Shown: one piece after another, positions 25,968 through 34,528 of the stretch
Numbering within the stretch: position 1 is the first letter of the stretch
Layout of the letters: every line of letters begins with the position of its first letter
Source: an uncultured Kiritimatiellota bacterium
Lineage (GTDB): Bacteria > Verrucomicrobiota > Kiritimatiellia > RFP12 > UBA1067
Reading direction: 5' to 3'
Length of the DNA stretch: 64,000 bases
Assembly (NCBI GenBank): GCA_934635225.1
Contig: CAKTYZ010000013.1
Span: 1 to 64,000, forward strand
The notes under the pieces: generated by a model
Database searches by the model: none
What the model saw: the letters and a program-made list of their open reading frames with translations, nothing else
Told to the model about the DNA's origin: nothing
Program-made: the position numbers and the translations under genes

Positions 25968-26705
25968 ATGAAACCGTTTGAAATGACCTGTCGGGTGCGG
26001 AGCTATGAGACGGGGGTCTCGAACCGCTTGACGCTTCCGTCGCTCTGCAACTATTTGCAGGAGGCGGCAGGCGATCACGCCATTGCGCTGGGCTTCGGCA
26101 TTCTGGAGCTTCAAGCACACGGGCGGTCGTGGATGATTTCGCGGCTTCATGTGAAAGCCGTGCAGGATGTCTCGTGGGGCGCCGACTTGAAGATTGTCAC
26201 CTGGCCGAGCGGAATCAAGGGACGGTTGGTCGCCTTGCGCGACTTTCAGGCCTTTGCGGCGGACGGCAGATTGGCGGTCGAAGGCGTGAGTGAGTGGCTG
26301 ACGGTCGATCTCGCCGCGCAGAAGATCGTGAAGCCGTCAGAAGATTTCCGCTCGCTTGTGCCGACGGATGTCGCGCGCGCGTCGCTGGCCGCAGTCGAGG
26401 GGCATGGCAAGTTCGCCGCGCTCGAGAGGGTGGATTCGACGGCTCGAATCCTCGTTCGCCGCGCCGACCATGATTTCAACGACCATGTCAACAACGTCCA
26501 CTATGTCGAATGGGTCTTGGAAGCCCTGCCTGCGGCGTACCGATCGCGTTCCGTCCGTGAGCTTGACATCGTGTTTCGCCAGTCCGCGCATGTGGGTGAC
26601 GAACTTGAGGCGCGTGTCGAAATCGTGGACGCGATAATGGTGCGCGGGGTCGTCGTGCGCCTTTCTGACGGTGCGCTTCTTGCGACGGCCGCGCTGTCCT
26701 TTTAG
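25968..26705 (+). CDS. Acyl-ACP thioesterase
   Basis: A 245-residue cytoplasmic enzyme that frees fatty acids from acyl carrier protein. It is a double-hotdog of the FatA/bacterial TE family: the first hotdog has LQEAAGDHAIALGFGI and the helix-strand RSWMISRLHVK, the second DHDFNDHVNNVHYVEWVLEA, where N and H of NNVHYVEW are the usual active-site residues. Length is normal. ATG 25968 is preceded by GGGAG. It ends 7 bases before the convergent end of nhaC, with no clear terminator between them. Confidence 0.88.
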   Translation: MKPFEMTCRVRSYETGVSNRLTLPSLCNYLQEAAGDHAIALGFGILELQAHGRSWMISRLHVKAVQDVSWGADLKIVTWPSGIKGRLVALRDFQAFAADGRLAVEGVSEWLTVDLAAQKIVKPSEDFRSLVPTDVARASLAAVEGHGKFAALERVDSTARILVRRADHDFNDHVNNVHYVEWVLEALPAAYRSRSVRELDIVFRQSAHVGDELEARVEIVDAIMVRGVVVRLSDGALLATAALSF

Positions 26706-26712
26706 GCGGGGT

Positions 26713-28104
26713 TCAGAGAAACAGCATGCCGGCGAACAGGTAGGCGAGCAGGGAAATCCCTCCGGCGACGAGCGCGTAGGGGATTTGCGTCATCACATGG
26801 TTCATGTGCTTGCACTGTGCCCCCGTGGAGGAGAGGATCGTCGTGTCGGCGATGGGCGAACAATGGTCACCCATAACGCTCCCGGCGAGGGTCGCGGCGA
26901 GCGTGAGGACGATGGCGCGCGGCTCGATGGCCTGACAGACGCTCATCCCGATCGGCACGAGGATGCCGATCGCGCCCCAGCTCGCACCTGTCGCGAATGC
27001 GAAGACGGCCGCCGTCAGGAACAGGGTCGCCGGCAGGAACATGAGCGAGAGGTTCGCCTGCACGAGCAGGGATGCGATGAACTTGCCTGTGCCGAGCAGG
27101 TCGTTGCAGACGGCTGAAATCCCCCATGCAAGCGCGAGAAGGACGAGCGCCGGGACCATCGTCTTGATGCCGAAGAGCGTTGCCGCCGCAAATTGGTGGT
27201 AGTTGATGACGCGGCGCGGGACGAGAAAGAGGAAAGTGAAGACAAGCGCGACAAGGGCCGCAAGCGCGAGGGCGATGCCGGCCTCCGCTTCGTGCTTCAG
27301 AAACCAGACGGCGAGCACGATGAGCGCGAGAATCGGCAGGACGAGATCGACCACGCGTCCGCGGTCCGAGACGGGGACGGGTTCAAGTCCCTCGCGCATC
27401 ACGACTTCCGCACCGACGTCTCGATGGCCGTGTGACGTCCGCTCCATGCGGCGCATGAGACCGATGTCGAGCTTGTGCCCGAAGGCGAAAAGAAAGACCA
27501 TGACGAGCGAGAGGATCGCGTAGAAGTTGAGGGGCGCGGCGGCAAGGTAGAGCCCGAGACCCTTTTCCTGCATGCCTTGCGGCAGACAGGTGATGACGTA
27601 GGCTGCCCATGAGGAAATGGGCGAGAGGATGCAGACGGGCGCGGCGGTCGTGTCGATTAGGTAGGCGAGCTTCGCGCGGGAGATTTTGAACTTGTCCGTG
27701 ACGGGGCGCATCACGGTGCCGACTGTGAGGCAGTTGAAGTAGTCGTCAATGAAGATGATGAGACCCATGACGATGGTCATCAGGTTCACGGCCGTCTCGC
27801 TTTTCAGTCGCTTGAACGCCCATTCCCCGTAGGCGCGTGCACCTCCCGCCCGCGTCACGACCGAGACGAGCGCGCCGAGGAGACAAAGAAAGAGAACCAT
27901 CGGCATGTTTTCCGCCGTCTTTCCGCCGATCAGGTCGATGATCGTGCGGAATGTGGCGAGCAGACCTGCGTGCGTCATGAAAGCGTGGATCGCCGCGCCT
28001 GAGAAAATCGCCGCGAAGAGGGAGAGAACAATCTCGCGCGTTAGGAGCGCGAGCACGATGGCCACGAAGGGCGGGACGAGCGACCACAAGCCGAAGTTGT
28101 CCAT
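26713..28104 (-). CDS. nhaC: Na+/H+ antiporter, NhaC family
   Basis: A 463-residue polytopic membrane protein, the only convincing minus-strand gene in the window. It matches the NhaC superfamily: SLFAAIFSGAAI, LGALVSVVTRAGGARAYGEW, FIDDYFNCLTVGTVMRPVTD and GDHCSPIADTTILSSTGA. It should exchange sodium for protons to hold pH and salt balance; amino-acid/cation exchange is an alternative in this superfamily. The -10 box (28116-28121, minus strand) lies only 11 bases before the start codon, so the message would have a leader of a few bases at most. It diverges from polA across a 180-base gap. Confidence 0.92.
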   Translation of the reverse strand: MDNFGLWSLVPPFVAIVLALLTREIVLSLFAAIFSGAAIHAFMTHAGLLATFRTIIDLIGGKTAENMPMVLFLCLLGALVSVVTRAGGARAYGEWAFKRLKSETAVNLMTIVMGLIIFIDDYFNCLTVGTVMRPVTDKFKISRAKLAYLIDTTAAPVCILSPISSWAAYVITCLPQGMQEKGLGLYLAAAPLNFYAILSLVMVFLFAFGHKLDIGLMRRMERTSHGHRDVGAEVVMREGLEPVPVSDRGRVVDLVLPILALIVLAVWFLKHEAEAGIALALAALVALVFTFLFLVPRRVINYHQFAAATLFGIKTMVPALVLLALAWGISAVCNDLLGTGKFIASLLVQANLSLMFLPATLFLTAAVFAFATGASWGAIGILVPIGMSVCQAIEPRAIVLTLAATLAGSVMGDHCSPIADTTILSSTGAQCKHMNHVMTQIPYALVAGGISLLAYLFAGMLFL

Positions 28105-28115
28105 ATCAGTCGTGT

Positions 28116-28121
28116 ATTATA
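28116..28121 (-). promoter_or_regulatory. nhaC -10 box, near-leaderless
   Basis: Reading the minus strand, TATAAT lies at 28121-28116. Transcription should begin about 7 bases further, near 28109, and the start codon is at 28104-28102. No Shine-Dalgarno fits in so short a leader. Confidence 0.6.
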
Positions 28122-28170
28122 CTCTATATTTCGCCGCATGTGTGGGGTCGGAATCACATTTTGACGATCG

Positions 28171-28189
28171 TTCCAATCTCTCATTGGAA
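28171..28189. promoter_or_regulatory. Inverted repeat between nhaC and polA
   Basis: TTCCAAT, five bases, then ATTGGAA: a perfect 7-bp dyad in the divergent gap. It lies about 50 bases upstream of the nhaC -10 and about 45 upstream of the polA -10, a natural place for a dimeric regulator. No regulator gene is nearby. Confidence 0.5.
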
Positions 28190-28232
28190 TGGAATTCACG
28201 TGTTCTGTCGGGCGCGATGCCGTTGACGGATA

Positions 28233-28241
28233 TGGTATAAT
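28233..28241 (+). promoter_or_regulatory. Extended -10 promoter of polA
   Basis: TGGTATAAT at 28233-28241 without a well-placed -35 (TTGACG at 28223 is too close). Leader about 40 nt to the small frame at 28288 and about 90 nt to polA. Confidence 0.72.
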
Positions 28242-28287
28242 GAGTGCGCTTGCGGGATGAATAATCGCAACTTAATGGAGGCGTGAG

Positions 28288-28332
28288 ATGACGACGACTA
28301 AACATACGGTCCTTGAAGAGGTGGAGGCGTGA
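28288..28332 (+). CDS. Possible 14-codon leader peptide before polA
   Basis: A small frame encodes MTTTKHTVLEEVEA and has its own GGAGG (28278-28282). Its stop (28330-28332) lies 4 bases before the polA start. The sequence GGAGGCGTGA occurs twice, once before this frame (28278) and once at its end (28323), where it serves as the polA ribosome-binding site. Translation of the small frame could therefore be coupled to polA. It may be accidental. Confidence 0.35.
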   Translation: MTTTKHTVLEEVEA

Positions 28333-28336
28333 CGCG

Positions 28337-31090
28337 ATGAACAAGCTCTTCATCATCGATATGATGCCGTTCCTTTACCGGGGGCATTTCGTGTTTCTGC
28401 GGAATCCGCGCCTGACGACGACAGGCATCAACACGTCTGCGCTTCTTGGCCTTGCGAATGGGCTTCAGTCCATTCTGAAGCGGGAAAAGCCGACGCATGC
28501 GGTCCTTGCGATGGATCCGAGCGGCCCGACGTTTCGCCATCGCGCCTATGCGTCCTATAAGGCCCAACGCGAGAAGATGCCGGAAGACCTCGCCGCGTCC
28601 ATTCCCTTCGCCTTTGAATTGGCTGAGGCGCTGAAGATCCCCATTGTGCGCGTCGAGGACTTCGAGGCGGACGATGTGATGGGCACGTTGGCCGTCAAGG
28701 CGGCGGCGGCGGGCTTCGATGCCTATATGGCGACGCCAGACAAGGATGCCGCGCAACTTGTGCGGCCGGGCATTCGCTTGTATCGTCCCGCGCGCGCGGG
28801 CGATGCGGCGGAAATCTATGATGAGGCGCGTGTCTGCGAACACTGGCATCTCACGAGTCCGGCTCAGATGATCGACTATCTCGCGTTGGCGGGTGACGCG
28901 TCCGACAACATTCCCGGCATTCGGGGCGTCGGCGAGAAGACGGCGGCCGATTTGCTTGCGAAGTTCGGCTCGGTCGATGGAATCCTTGAGAATCAGTCGA
29001 AGCTCAAGGGCAAGCTCGCCGAGAAGGTGTTCGCCGGTCGCGAGGACGTGAAGATTTCGAAGTTCCTGACGACGATTCGCACGGATGTGCCGATTGAACC
29101 TGAGTGGGAGTCCTATCGCTTGGTTGGCGTGGACAGGGAGAAGCTGGCGAAAGTCTGCGTCAAGTTCGAGCTGAATCGTCTGGCGAAAGAGCTGTTGGGC
29201 GAGAGCGTGGGGCAAGACGGGCTTGAGGGGCAGGGAGGCTTTTTGTCCATTAACCCAAAGCCTGTCGCGACAATCTCGACCGTGCCGCATGATTACCGCT
29301 ACGTCTCGACCGAGGCCGAGGCGCAAGACCTTCTGAGCGAGCTGATGAAGGCTGACCGCGTTGCGTTCGACACCGAGACGACGGCGCGGGAACCTGGGAT
29401 GAGCGCGACGGATGCGATGACTTGCCGGCTCATCGGCTTCTCGTTCGCGACGGAGAAAGGCAAGGCGTGGTATGTTGACGCGGGACTTGTTGACGTGTTT
29501 CGCCCGCTCTTTGCCGACTCGACCAAGACGCTGATCGGACATAACGTCAAGTTCGACCGCACGGTCTTGCGTCGCTACGGCATCGGCTTTGGCTCGACGC
29601 CGCATGACACGTTGCTGGAACACTATTGCCTTGACGCGGCGGCGCGACACGGGCTGAAGGACCTTTCGGAACGGCTGCTCGGCTATCGCATGATACGCTT
29701 CGAGGATGTCGCGGGGGCGCAGGAACGCGGCAAGCCCGAGCCGACGCTCGTCGGGAAGGACCTTGCTCGCGTCACGGACTATGCGGCGGAAGACGCGGAC
29801 GTCACGCTTCAGTTGGAAGACCTTTTGCGCGAAAAGGCGATTTCGCTTGAACGGCAGGGTGTTTCCACGCCGTTGACCGCACTTGAGACGGAGGAGGCCT
29901 TGGTTAAAATCCTCTGCGAGATGGAGTGCGAAGGTGTGCGGATCGACACGGAGGCCTTGAAGGCGTATGGACGTGAGCTGGATCGCGAGATCCTCGCCTA
30001 CACGCAGGAGATCCGCAAGTTTGCCGAGCCTGGTTTCAATCCCGATTCACCTCGGCAGTTGGGAGCGCTTCTCTTCGACAAGCTGGGCCTCACGAGCGCG
30101 AAGAAGACGTCTTCGGGGCAGTGGTCTACGGATGAGAGGACGCTCTCGAAAATTGTTCAGGAGCATCCGATTGTCCCGATGATTCTGGAATATCGCGCCT
30201 GCACGAAGCTGAAGTCCACGTATGTGGACAAGCTGCCGACGCTCATTGATGCGGAGGGGCGCGTGCATACGACCTTCGCGCAGGCGTTCACGGAGACGGG
30301 GCGTCTGTCCTCGTCCGACCCGAATTTGCAGAACATCCCGATTCGCACGGCGCGCGGCAGACGGATCCGTCAGGCTTTCGTGGCTCGCGATGCGGATCAT
30401 GTGCTGATTTCGGCAGACTATTCGCAAATAGAGCTCCGTCTCATGGCGGCCATGTCCCAGGATACGGCAATGCTGGAGGCGTTCGCGCGTGGAGAAGACA
30501 TCCATCGCGACACGGCTTCGCGCGTCTACGACGTGATGCCGGCGTTCGTGACGGACGAGCAGCGCGCAAAGTGCAAGATGGTGAACTTCGGCATCATCTA
30601 CGGCATCTCGGCGTTTGGGTTGTCCCAGCGGCTCAAGGTGTCGCGCAAGGAGGCTGCAGACCTCATCGAGACCTACTTCCGGCTCTATCCGAAAGTGAAG
30701 GCCTTCATGGGAACGTCCATTGACCGCGCACGCGCGAAAGGCTACGCCGAGACGGTCTTGGGGCGCCGTCGCACCTTGCGGGACATCAATTCGCGCAATG
30801 CGACGGCGCGGCAATCGGCGGAACGAGACGCGATCAACACGCCGATTCAGGGAAGCGCGGCGGATCTCATCAAGATTGCGATGGTGAAGGTAGACCAAGC
30901 CTTGCGCGCCGAGAACCTGCGGGCGAAGATGGTTCTGCAGATTCACGACGAGCTGCTTTTTGACTGTCCGAAAGACGAGGCAGATCGTGTGAAAGAGGTC
31001 GTTCGCCGTGAAATGACGACGGCACTGGACTTTGGGGTGCCGTTGGAGGTCGGTCTTGGCGAAGGCCCGAACTGGCTTGATGCGCACTGA
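28337..31090 (+). CDS. polA: DNA polymerase I
   Basis: A 917-residue repair and Okazaki-fragment polymerase. ATG 28337 gives the usual start MNKLFIIDMMPFLYRG and follows GGAGG (28323-28327). Residues 1 to about 290 are the 5'-3' flap nuclease (FEADDVMGTLA, PDKDAAQLV, GVGEKTAADLLAKFGS). Residues about 315-510 are the 3'-5' exonuclease with an intact FDTETT motif, so proofreading is likely. The polymerase follows with motif A SADYSQIELRLMA, motif B MVNFGIIYGISAFGLSQRL and motif C QIHDELLF. Complete length. The gene stands alone between its own promoter and that of rpsO. Confidence 0.96.
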   Translation: MNKLFIIDMMPFLYRGHFVFLRNPRLTTTGINTSALLGLANGLQSILKREKPTHAVLAMDPSGPTFRHRAYASYKAQREKMPEDLAASIPFAFELAEALKIPIVRVEDFEADDVMGTLAVKAAAAGFDAYMATPDKDAAQLVRPGIRLYRPARAGDAAEIYDEARVCEHWHLTSPAQMIDYLALAGDASDNIPGIRGVGEKTAADLLAKFGSVDGILENQSKLKGKLAEKVFAGREDVKISKFLTTIRTDVPIEPEWESYRLVGVDREKLAKVCVKFELNRLAKELLGESVGQDGLEGQGGFLSINPKPVATISTVPHDYRYVSTEAEAQDLLSELMKADRVAFDTETTAREPGMSATDAMTCRLIGFSFATEKGKAWYVDAGLVDVFRPLFADSTKTLIGHNVKFDRTVLRRYGIGFGSTPHDTLLEHYCLDAAARHGLKDLSERLLGYRMIRFEDVAGAQERGKPEPTLVGKDLARVTDYAAEDADVTLQLEDLLREKAISLERQGVSTPLTALETEEALVKILCEMECEGVRIDTEALKAYGRELDREILAYTQEIRKFAEPGFNPDSPRQLGALLFDKLGLTSAKKTSSGQWSTDERTLSKIVQEHPIVPMILEYRACTKLKSTYVDKLPTLIDAEGRVHTTFAQAFTETGRLSSSDPNLQNIPIRTARGRRIRQAFVARDADHVLISADYSQIELRLMAAMSQDTAMLEAFARGEDIHRDTASRVYDVMPAFVTDEQRAKCKMVNFGIIYGISAFGLSQRLKVSRKEAADLIETYFRLYPKVKAFMGTSIDRARAKGYAETVLGRRRTLRDINSRNATARQSAERDAINTPIQGSAADLIKIAMVKVDQALRAENLRAKMVLQIHDELLFDCPKDEADRVKEVVRREMTTALDFGVPLEVGLGEGPNWLDAH

Positions 31091-31108
31091 AGGCCAGAAT
31101 CGGGGCAC

Positions 31109-31138
31109 TTGCCCATTTCGTCACTTTTTTGCTATAAT
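31109..31138 (+). promoter_or_regulatory. rpsO promoter
   Basis: TTGCCC at 31109-31114 and TATAAT at 31133-31138 are 18 bases apart, with TG at 31130-31131. Transcription should start near 31145, leaving a leader of about 120 nt that folds (see 31163-31229). Confidence 0.8.
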
Positions 31139-31162
31139 ACGCGCCAATCTGCGGCTGTCTTA

Positions 31163-31229
31163 GGAGGTTATCCCTGTCGCGGGGACCATCGGGTGATGGT
31201 TTTGACTTAGCCGAAAGGCTTAACCTCCC
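31163..31229 (+). ncRNA. Structured rpsO leader RNA (putative S15 autoregulatory element)
   Basis: The leader folds by hand into a four-way junction: P1 GGAGGUUA (31163-31170) with UAACCUCC (31222-31229); P2 UCCC (31171-31174) with GGGA (31182-31185); P3 CCAUC (31186-31190) with GAUGG (31195-31199); P4 AGCC (31210-31213), GAAA loop, GGCU (31218-31221). P1, P2 and P3 abut without gaps; a U-rich linker of about 10 nt joins P3 to P4, which abuts P1. The GGAGG in P1 is about 100 nt before the start codon, so it is not the gene's own ribosome-binding site. Ribosomal protein S15 represses its own mRNA through leader RNAs that differ between phyla, which makes this the natural reading. Confidence 0.72.
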
Positions 31230-31266
31230 AGTCCGCGGAAGATACATACAGAAAGACAGAAATACC

Positions 31267-31527
31267 ATGAAGATCGACAAGGCCGCCATCAAGAACGAAT
31301 TCCAGCGTCACGACCGTGACACGGGGTCCTCCGAAGTCCAGATTGCGATTCTCACGAAGGAAATCGCGGCCCTCACTGAACACCTCAAGGCGAACAAGAA
31401 GGACCATTCGAGCCGTTACGGCCTTCTCCGCAAGGTCCAGAATCGCCGCAATCTGCTCGACTACCTGAAGCGCGAAGACCTCGCGAAGTACCAATCGCTC
31501 ATCAAGAAGCTCGGCATCCGCCGCTAA
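31267..31527 (+). CDS. rpsO: 30S ribosomal protein S15
   Basis: An 86-residue ribosomal protein that binds the 16S rRNA three-way junction early in 30S assembly. The family motif HDRDTGSSEVQIAILTKEI and the tail RRNLLDYLKREDLAKYQSLI are clear. Length is normal (about 88). No strong Shine-Dalgarno is seen before ATG 31267 (AGAAAGACAG only). The structured leader and the pnp gene 54 bases downstream repeat the common rpsO-pnp arrangement. Confidence 0.97.
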   Translation: MKIDKAAIKNEFQRHDRDTGSSEVQIAILTKEIAALTEHLKANKKDHSSRYGLLRKVQNRRNLLDYLKREDLAKYQSLIKKLGIRR

Positions 31528-31580
31528 TGCGGCGCGAGTTGGATTTACCAACGACAAACAAGGAAAGAAAGAAAACACCA

Positions 31581-33686
31581 ATGGAAGGTGCAAAGCAGTT
31601 CAAGGTCAACATCGCGGGGACTGACCTCGTGTTCGAGACCGGGCTTCTCGCGCAGCAGGCCGCAGGAGCCGTCGCCGTCTCTTATGGCGACACGACCGTC
31701 TTTACGGCGGTCACCAACACCGATACGCCGCGTGAGGGGATTGACTTCTTCCCTCTGCAGTGCGAGTATCGCGAGAAGTTCTACGCCTCGGGCAAGTTCC
31801 CTGGCGGCTTCTTCAAGCGCGAGGCGCGTCCGACCTCGAAGGAAATCCTGACGGCACGCATGTGCGACCGCCCGATTCGTCCGCTTTTCCCCGACGGCTA
31901 CTACAATGACGTCCAGGTCAACGGCACGCTCATCCAGTCCGACGGTACGCGCGAGGCGGACTTCCTCGCGGTGAACGCGGCGTCGGCGGCACTTCACATC
32001 TCGGAGATTCCGTTCATGGGCCCGATCGGATGCGTCCGCATCGGCCGCGTTGACGGTCAGTGGGTCATCAACCCGACGCACGAGCAGAAGGCGAAGAGCG
32101 ACATTGACCTCCTTTACGCGGGCATTCGCGGCAAGTTTCTCATGATGGAGGGCTCGGCTTCCGAGATTTCCGACGAGGATTTCGTCGCGGCGCTGAAGCG
32201 CGCGCATGAGGAAGTCGAAAAGATCATCGACCTCCAGATCGAGATGCGCCGTGCGCTCGGGAAGCCCGACAAGGACATCAAGGACGTCCCGCAACCGCAG
32301 GACCAGATGGACTTCGTGCGCAAGGAAGGCGGCGAGGCCCTTGCGTCCGCGCTCCTCATCAAGGGCAAGCTGGAGCGTCAGGGCAGGGTTTCGGCCATCA
32401 AGGAAGACCTTCTGAAGAAGGTCGCCGAGAAGTGGCCCGAGATTGATGCGGTGAAGTTCGTCCACCTCTTCGATGCGCTGGAGATCGAGACCGTCCGCAA
32501 GAACGTCCTCGTTCACGGCAAGCGCATCGACGGGCGTGCGCAGCATGAGATTCGCCCGCTTTCCGCGCAGGTCGGCGTTCTGCCGCGCCTCCACGGCTCG
32601 GCAATCTTCTCGCGCGGTGAGACGCAGTCGTTCGCGACGGTTACGCTTGGCACGAAGAAGGATGCGCAGGATCTTGATTCGGTGACGGGTGGCGACACCT
32701 CGAAGCGATTCATGCTCCATTACAACTTTCCGCCGTACTGCACGGGCGAAGTCGGCCGTCTTGGCTCGACGGGCCGTCGCGAAATCGGTCACGGCGCGCT
32801 GGCTGAGCGTTCGCTTGCGGAGGTTCTGCCGGACAACTTCCCGTATTCGATTCGTGTCGTCAGCGAGATCATGGGCTCCAACGGCTCCTCGTCGATGGCG
32901 TCAATCTGCAACGGCTGTCTCGCGCTCATGGACGCGGGCGTTCCGCTGAAGAGCACGGTCGCGGGCATCTCGATCGGCCTGTTCACGAACGAAGACCAGA
33001 GCCAGAAGGTGCTTGTCACCGACATCCTCGGAGCCGAAGACCATTGCGGCGACATGGACTTCAAGGTCGGCGGCACGAAGAAGGGCATCACGGGCTTTCA
33101 GGTCGATCTGAAGCTTCGCGGTCTCACGTGGGATCTTGTCGAAGGCGCGGTCAAGGCCGCTCACGACGCGCGCCTGAAGATCATCGACTTCATGGAGAGC
33201 GTCATTCCCGCTCCGCGTGCCGACCTCAACCAGTACGCGCCGCGGATTGAGGAGATGCAGATTCCCGTGGACAAGATCGGTGCGCTCATCGGCCCCGGCG
33301 GCTCGAACATCCGCGCCATCGTCGAGAAGACGGGTGCGCAGATCGACATCGATGACGACGGCAAGGTCTCCATCTTCGCGAACAACGCGGAGTCGATGGA
33401 GATGGCCAAGCGGGAGGTCGGCGCGATCTCGGCGGTCGCAGAGCCGGGCAAGATCTACGAGGGCAAGGTGACGGGCATCAAGGACTTTGGCGCGTTCGTC
33501 GAGATTCTTCCCGGCATGGACGGCCTTTGCCACATCTCGGAGTTCTCGGACAAGTTCCTCAAGTCGATGGACGGCGTCTGCAAGGTCGGAGACATCATCA
33601 AGGTCAAGTGCCTTGACGTCGATGAGCGCGGGCGCATCAAGCTGAGCCGCAAGGCGGCGATGGCTGAACTCGACGAGCAGGTTTGA
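31581..33686 (+). CDS. pnp: Polynucleotide phosphorylase
   Basis: A 701-residue phosphorolytic 3'-5' exoribonuclease of the RNA degradosome. ATG 31581 follows AGGAAAG (31561-31567). Two RNase PH cores (about 1-220 and 305-545) flank an alpha-helical domain; FFKREARPTSKEILTARMCD and GEVGRLGSTGRREIGHGALA are the usual signatures. A KH domain (IGALIGPGGSNIRAIVEKTG, about 560-620) and an S1 domain (GKVTGIKDFGAFVEILPG, about 630-695) close the protein. The C-terminus ends soon after S1, without a long acidic tail. Confidence 0.97.
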   Translation: MEGAKQFKVNIAGTDLVFETGLLAQQAAGAVAVSYGDTTVFTAVTNTDTPREGIDFFPLQCEYREKFYASGKFPGGFFKREARPTSKEILTARMCDRPIRPLFPDGYYNDVQVNGTLIQSDGTREADFLAVNAASAALHISEIPFMGPIGCVRIGRVDGQWVINPTHEQKAKSDIDLLYAGIRGKFLMMEGSASEISDEDFVAALKRAHEEVEKIIDLQIEMRRALGKPDKDIKDVPQPQDQMDFVRKEGGEALASALLIKGKLERQGRVSAIKEDLLKKVAEKWPEIDAVKFVHLFDALEIETVRKNVLVHGKRIDGRAQHEIRPLSAQVGVLPRLHGSAIFSRGETQSFATVTLGTKKDAQDLDSVTGGDTSKRFMLHYNFPPYCTGEVGRLGSTGRREIGHGALAERSLAEVLPDNFPYSIRVVSEIMGSNGSSSMASICNGCLALMDAGVPLKSTVAGISIGLFTNEDQSQKVLVTDILGAEDHCGDMDFKVGGTKKGITGFQVDLKLRGLTWDLVEGAVKAAHDARLKIIDFMESVIPAPRADLNQYAPRIEEMQIPVDKIGALIGPGGSNIRAIVEKTGAQIDIDDDGKVSIFANNAESMEMAKREVGAISAVAEPGKIYEGKVTGIKDFGAFVEILPGMDGLCHISEFSDKFLKSMDGVCKVGDIIKVKCLDVDERGRIKLSRKAAMAELDEQV

Positions 33687-33734
33687 AGCGATCAAGTTCA
33701 ACGGTTATAAGGTTAAAAATCTAAGGGTTAAGTT

Positions 33735-34052
33735 ATGCGAGCAGATCTCTTGAAGCGGGCGCATGAGAGGATTCCGTCGGTCCCGGTTCTCGTGAACCTC
33801 ATCTCGAAGCGTGAGCGCGAGCTCATCAGCGGCGCCAAGCCGCTGGTGAACCCGGCGACGCTCGTGACGGACGAAGACCGCGCGAAGAACCGTTCCGCGC
33901 TCGACATCGACAAGTGCGATGTCGCGCTGGCCGAGGTCGCCGAGGGCAAGCTCATCGCCGAGATTGACTTCGACGCGATTGCCAAGGCCGAGGACGCGAA
34001 GACCAAGTGGAACGCGCGGCACACTTCCGTGAATTCGCTGTATGCCGACTGA
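33735..34052 (+). CDS. rpoZ: RNA polymerase omega subunit
   Basis: A 105-residue protein resembling RpoZ, which helps fold and hold the beta-prime subunit. The omega pattern is visible as PVLVNLISKRERELISGAKP, then DVALAEVAEGKL; the usual short C-terminal extension follows. The start at ATG 33735 has AAGGG 8 bases upstream. It overlaps smpB by 11 bases, so the two are translationally coupled. The match is moderate by eye; location between pnp and smpB supports a core information gene. Confidence 0.72.
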   Translation: MRADLLKRAHERIPSVPVLVNLISKRERELISGAKPLVNPATLVTDEDRAKNRSALDIDKCDVALAEVAEGKLIAEIDFDAIAKAEDAKTKWNARHTSVNSLYAD

Positions 34053-34494
34053 ACGCAAGTTCAATCCTGTCCTTGCCGAGAACCGAAAGGCTCGGCACGA
34101 CTATACCGTGCTCGAAACAATCGAGTGCGGTATTGTCCTAACGGGGACCGAAGTGAAATCTTGCCGTCACGGCGAGGTTTCGCTTTCGGGTTCCTATGGG
34201 GCCGTCCTGAGGAACGAGCTTTGGCTCCTCGGGGCGGACATCGCATGCTACCGCTTCGGCAATCGTTTCAACCACGAGCCGAAGAGCCAGCGCAAGCTTT
34301 TGGTGCACGCGAAGGAGGTCTTGGACCTCAAGATGAAGACCGAAGCGAAGGGACTGACGCTCGTGCCCCTGAAAATGTTCCTCAAGAACGGGCGCATCAA
34401 GGTCGATCTCGGCGTCTGTCGCGGCAAGCAGCTGCATGACAAGCGCGACGCACTGAAGAAAAAGGCGATTCGCCGGGATCTTGAGCGGGGCTGA
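34042..34494 (+). CDS. smpB: SsrA-binding protein
   Basis: A 150-residue partner of tmRNA in rescue of stalled ribosomes. It has the family features NRKARHDYTVLETIECGIVL, TGTEVKSCRHG, FNHEPKSQRKLLVH and GKQLHDKRD with the basic C-terminal tail KKKAIRRDLERG. Length is normal. ATG 34042 lies within the end of rpoZ. No tmRNA gene is seen in the window. Confidence 0.96.
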   Translation: MPTERKFNPVLAENRKARHDYTVLETIECGIVLTGTEVKSCRHGEVSLSGSYGAVLRNELWLLGADIACYRFGNRFNHEPKSQRKLLVHAKEVLDLKMKTEAKGLTLVPLKMFLKNGRIKVDLGVCRGKQLHDKRDALKKKAIRRDLERG

Positions 34495-34528
34495 TTCCCC
34501 GCTGTCTGAATATTAAGGAGAAACGACT

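Noticed and set aside
28223..28228. TTGACG as a -35 box for polA
   Set aside because: Only 7 bases from the -10 hexamer; spacing is impossible for a normal promoter.
31163..31167. GGAGG as a ribosome-binding site of rpsO
   Set aside because: It is about 100 bases from the start codon and paired in helix P1.
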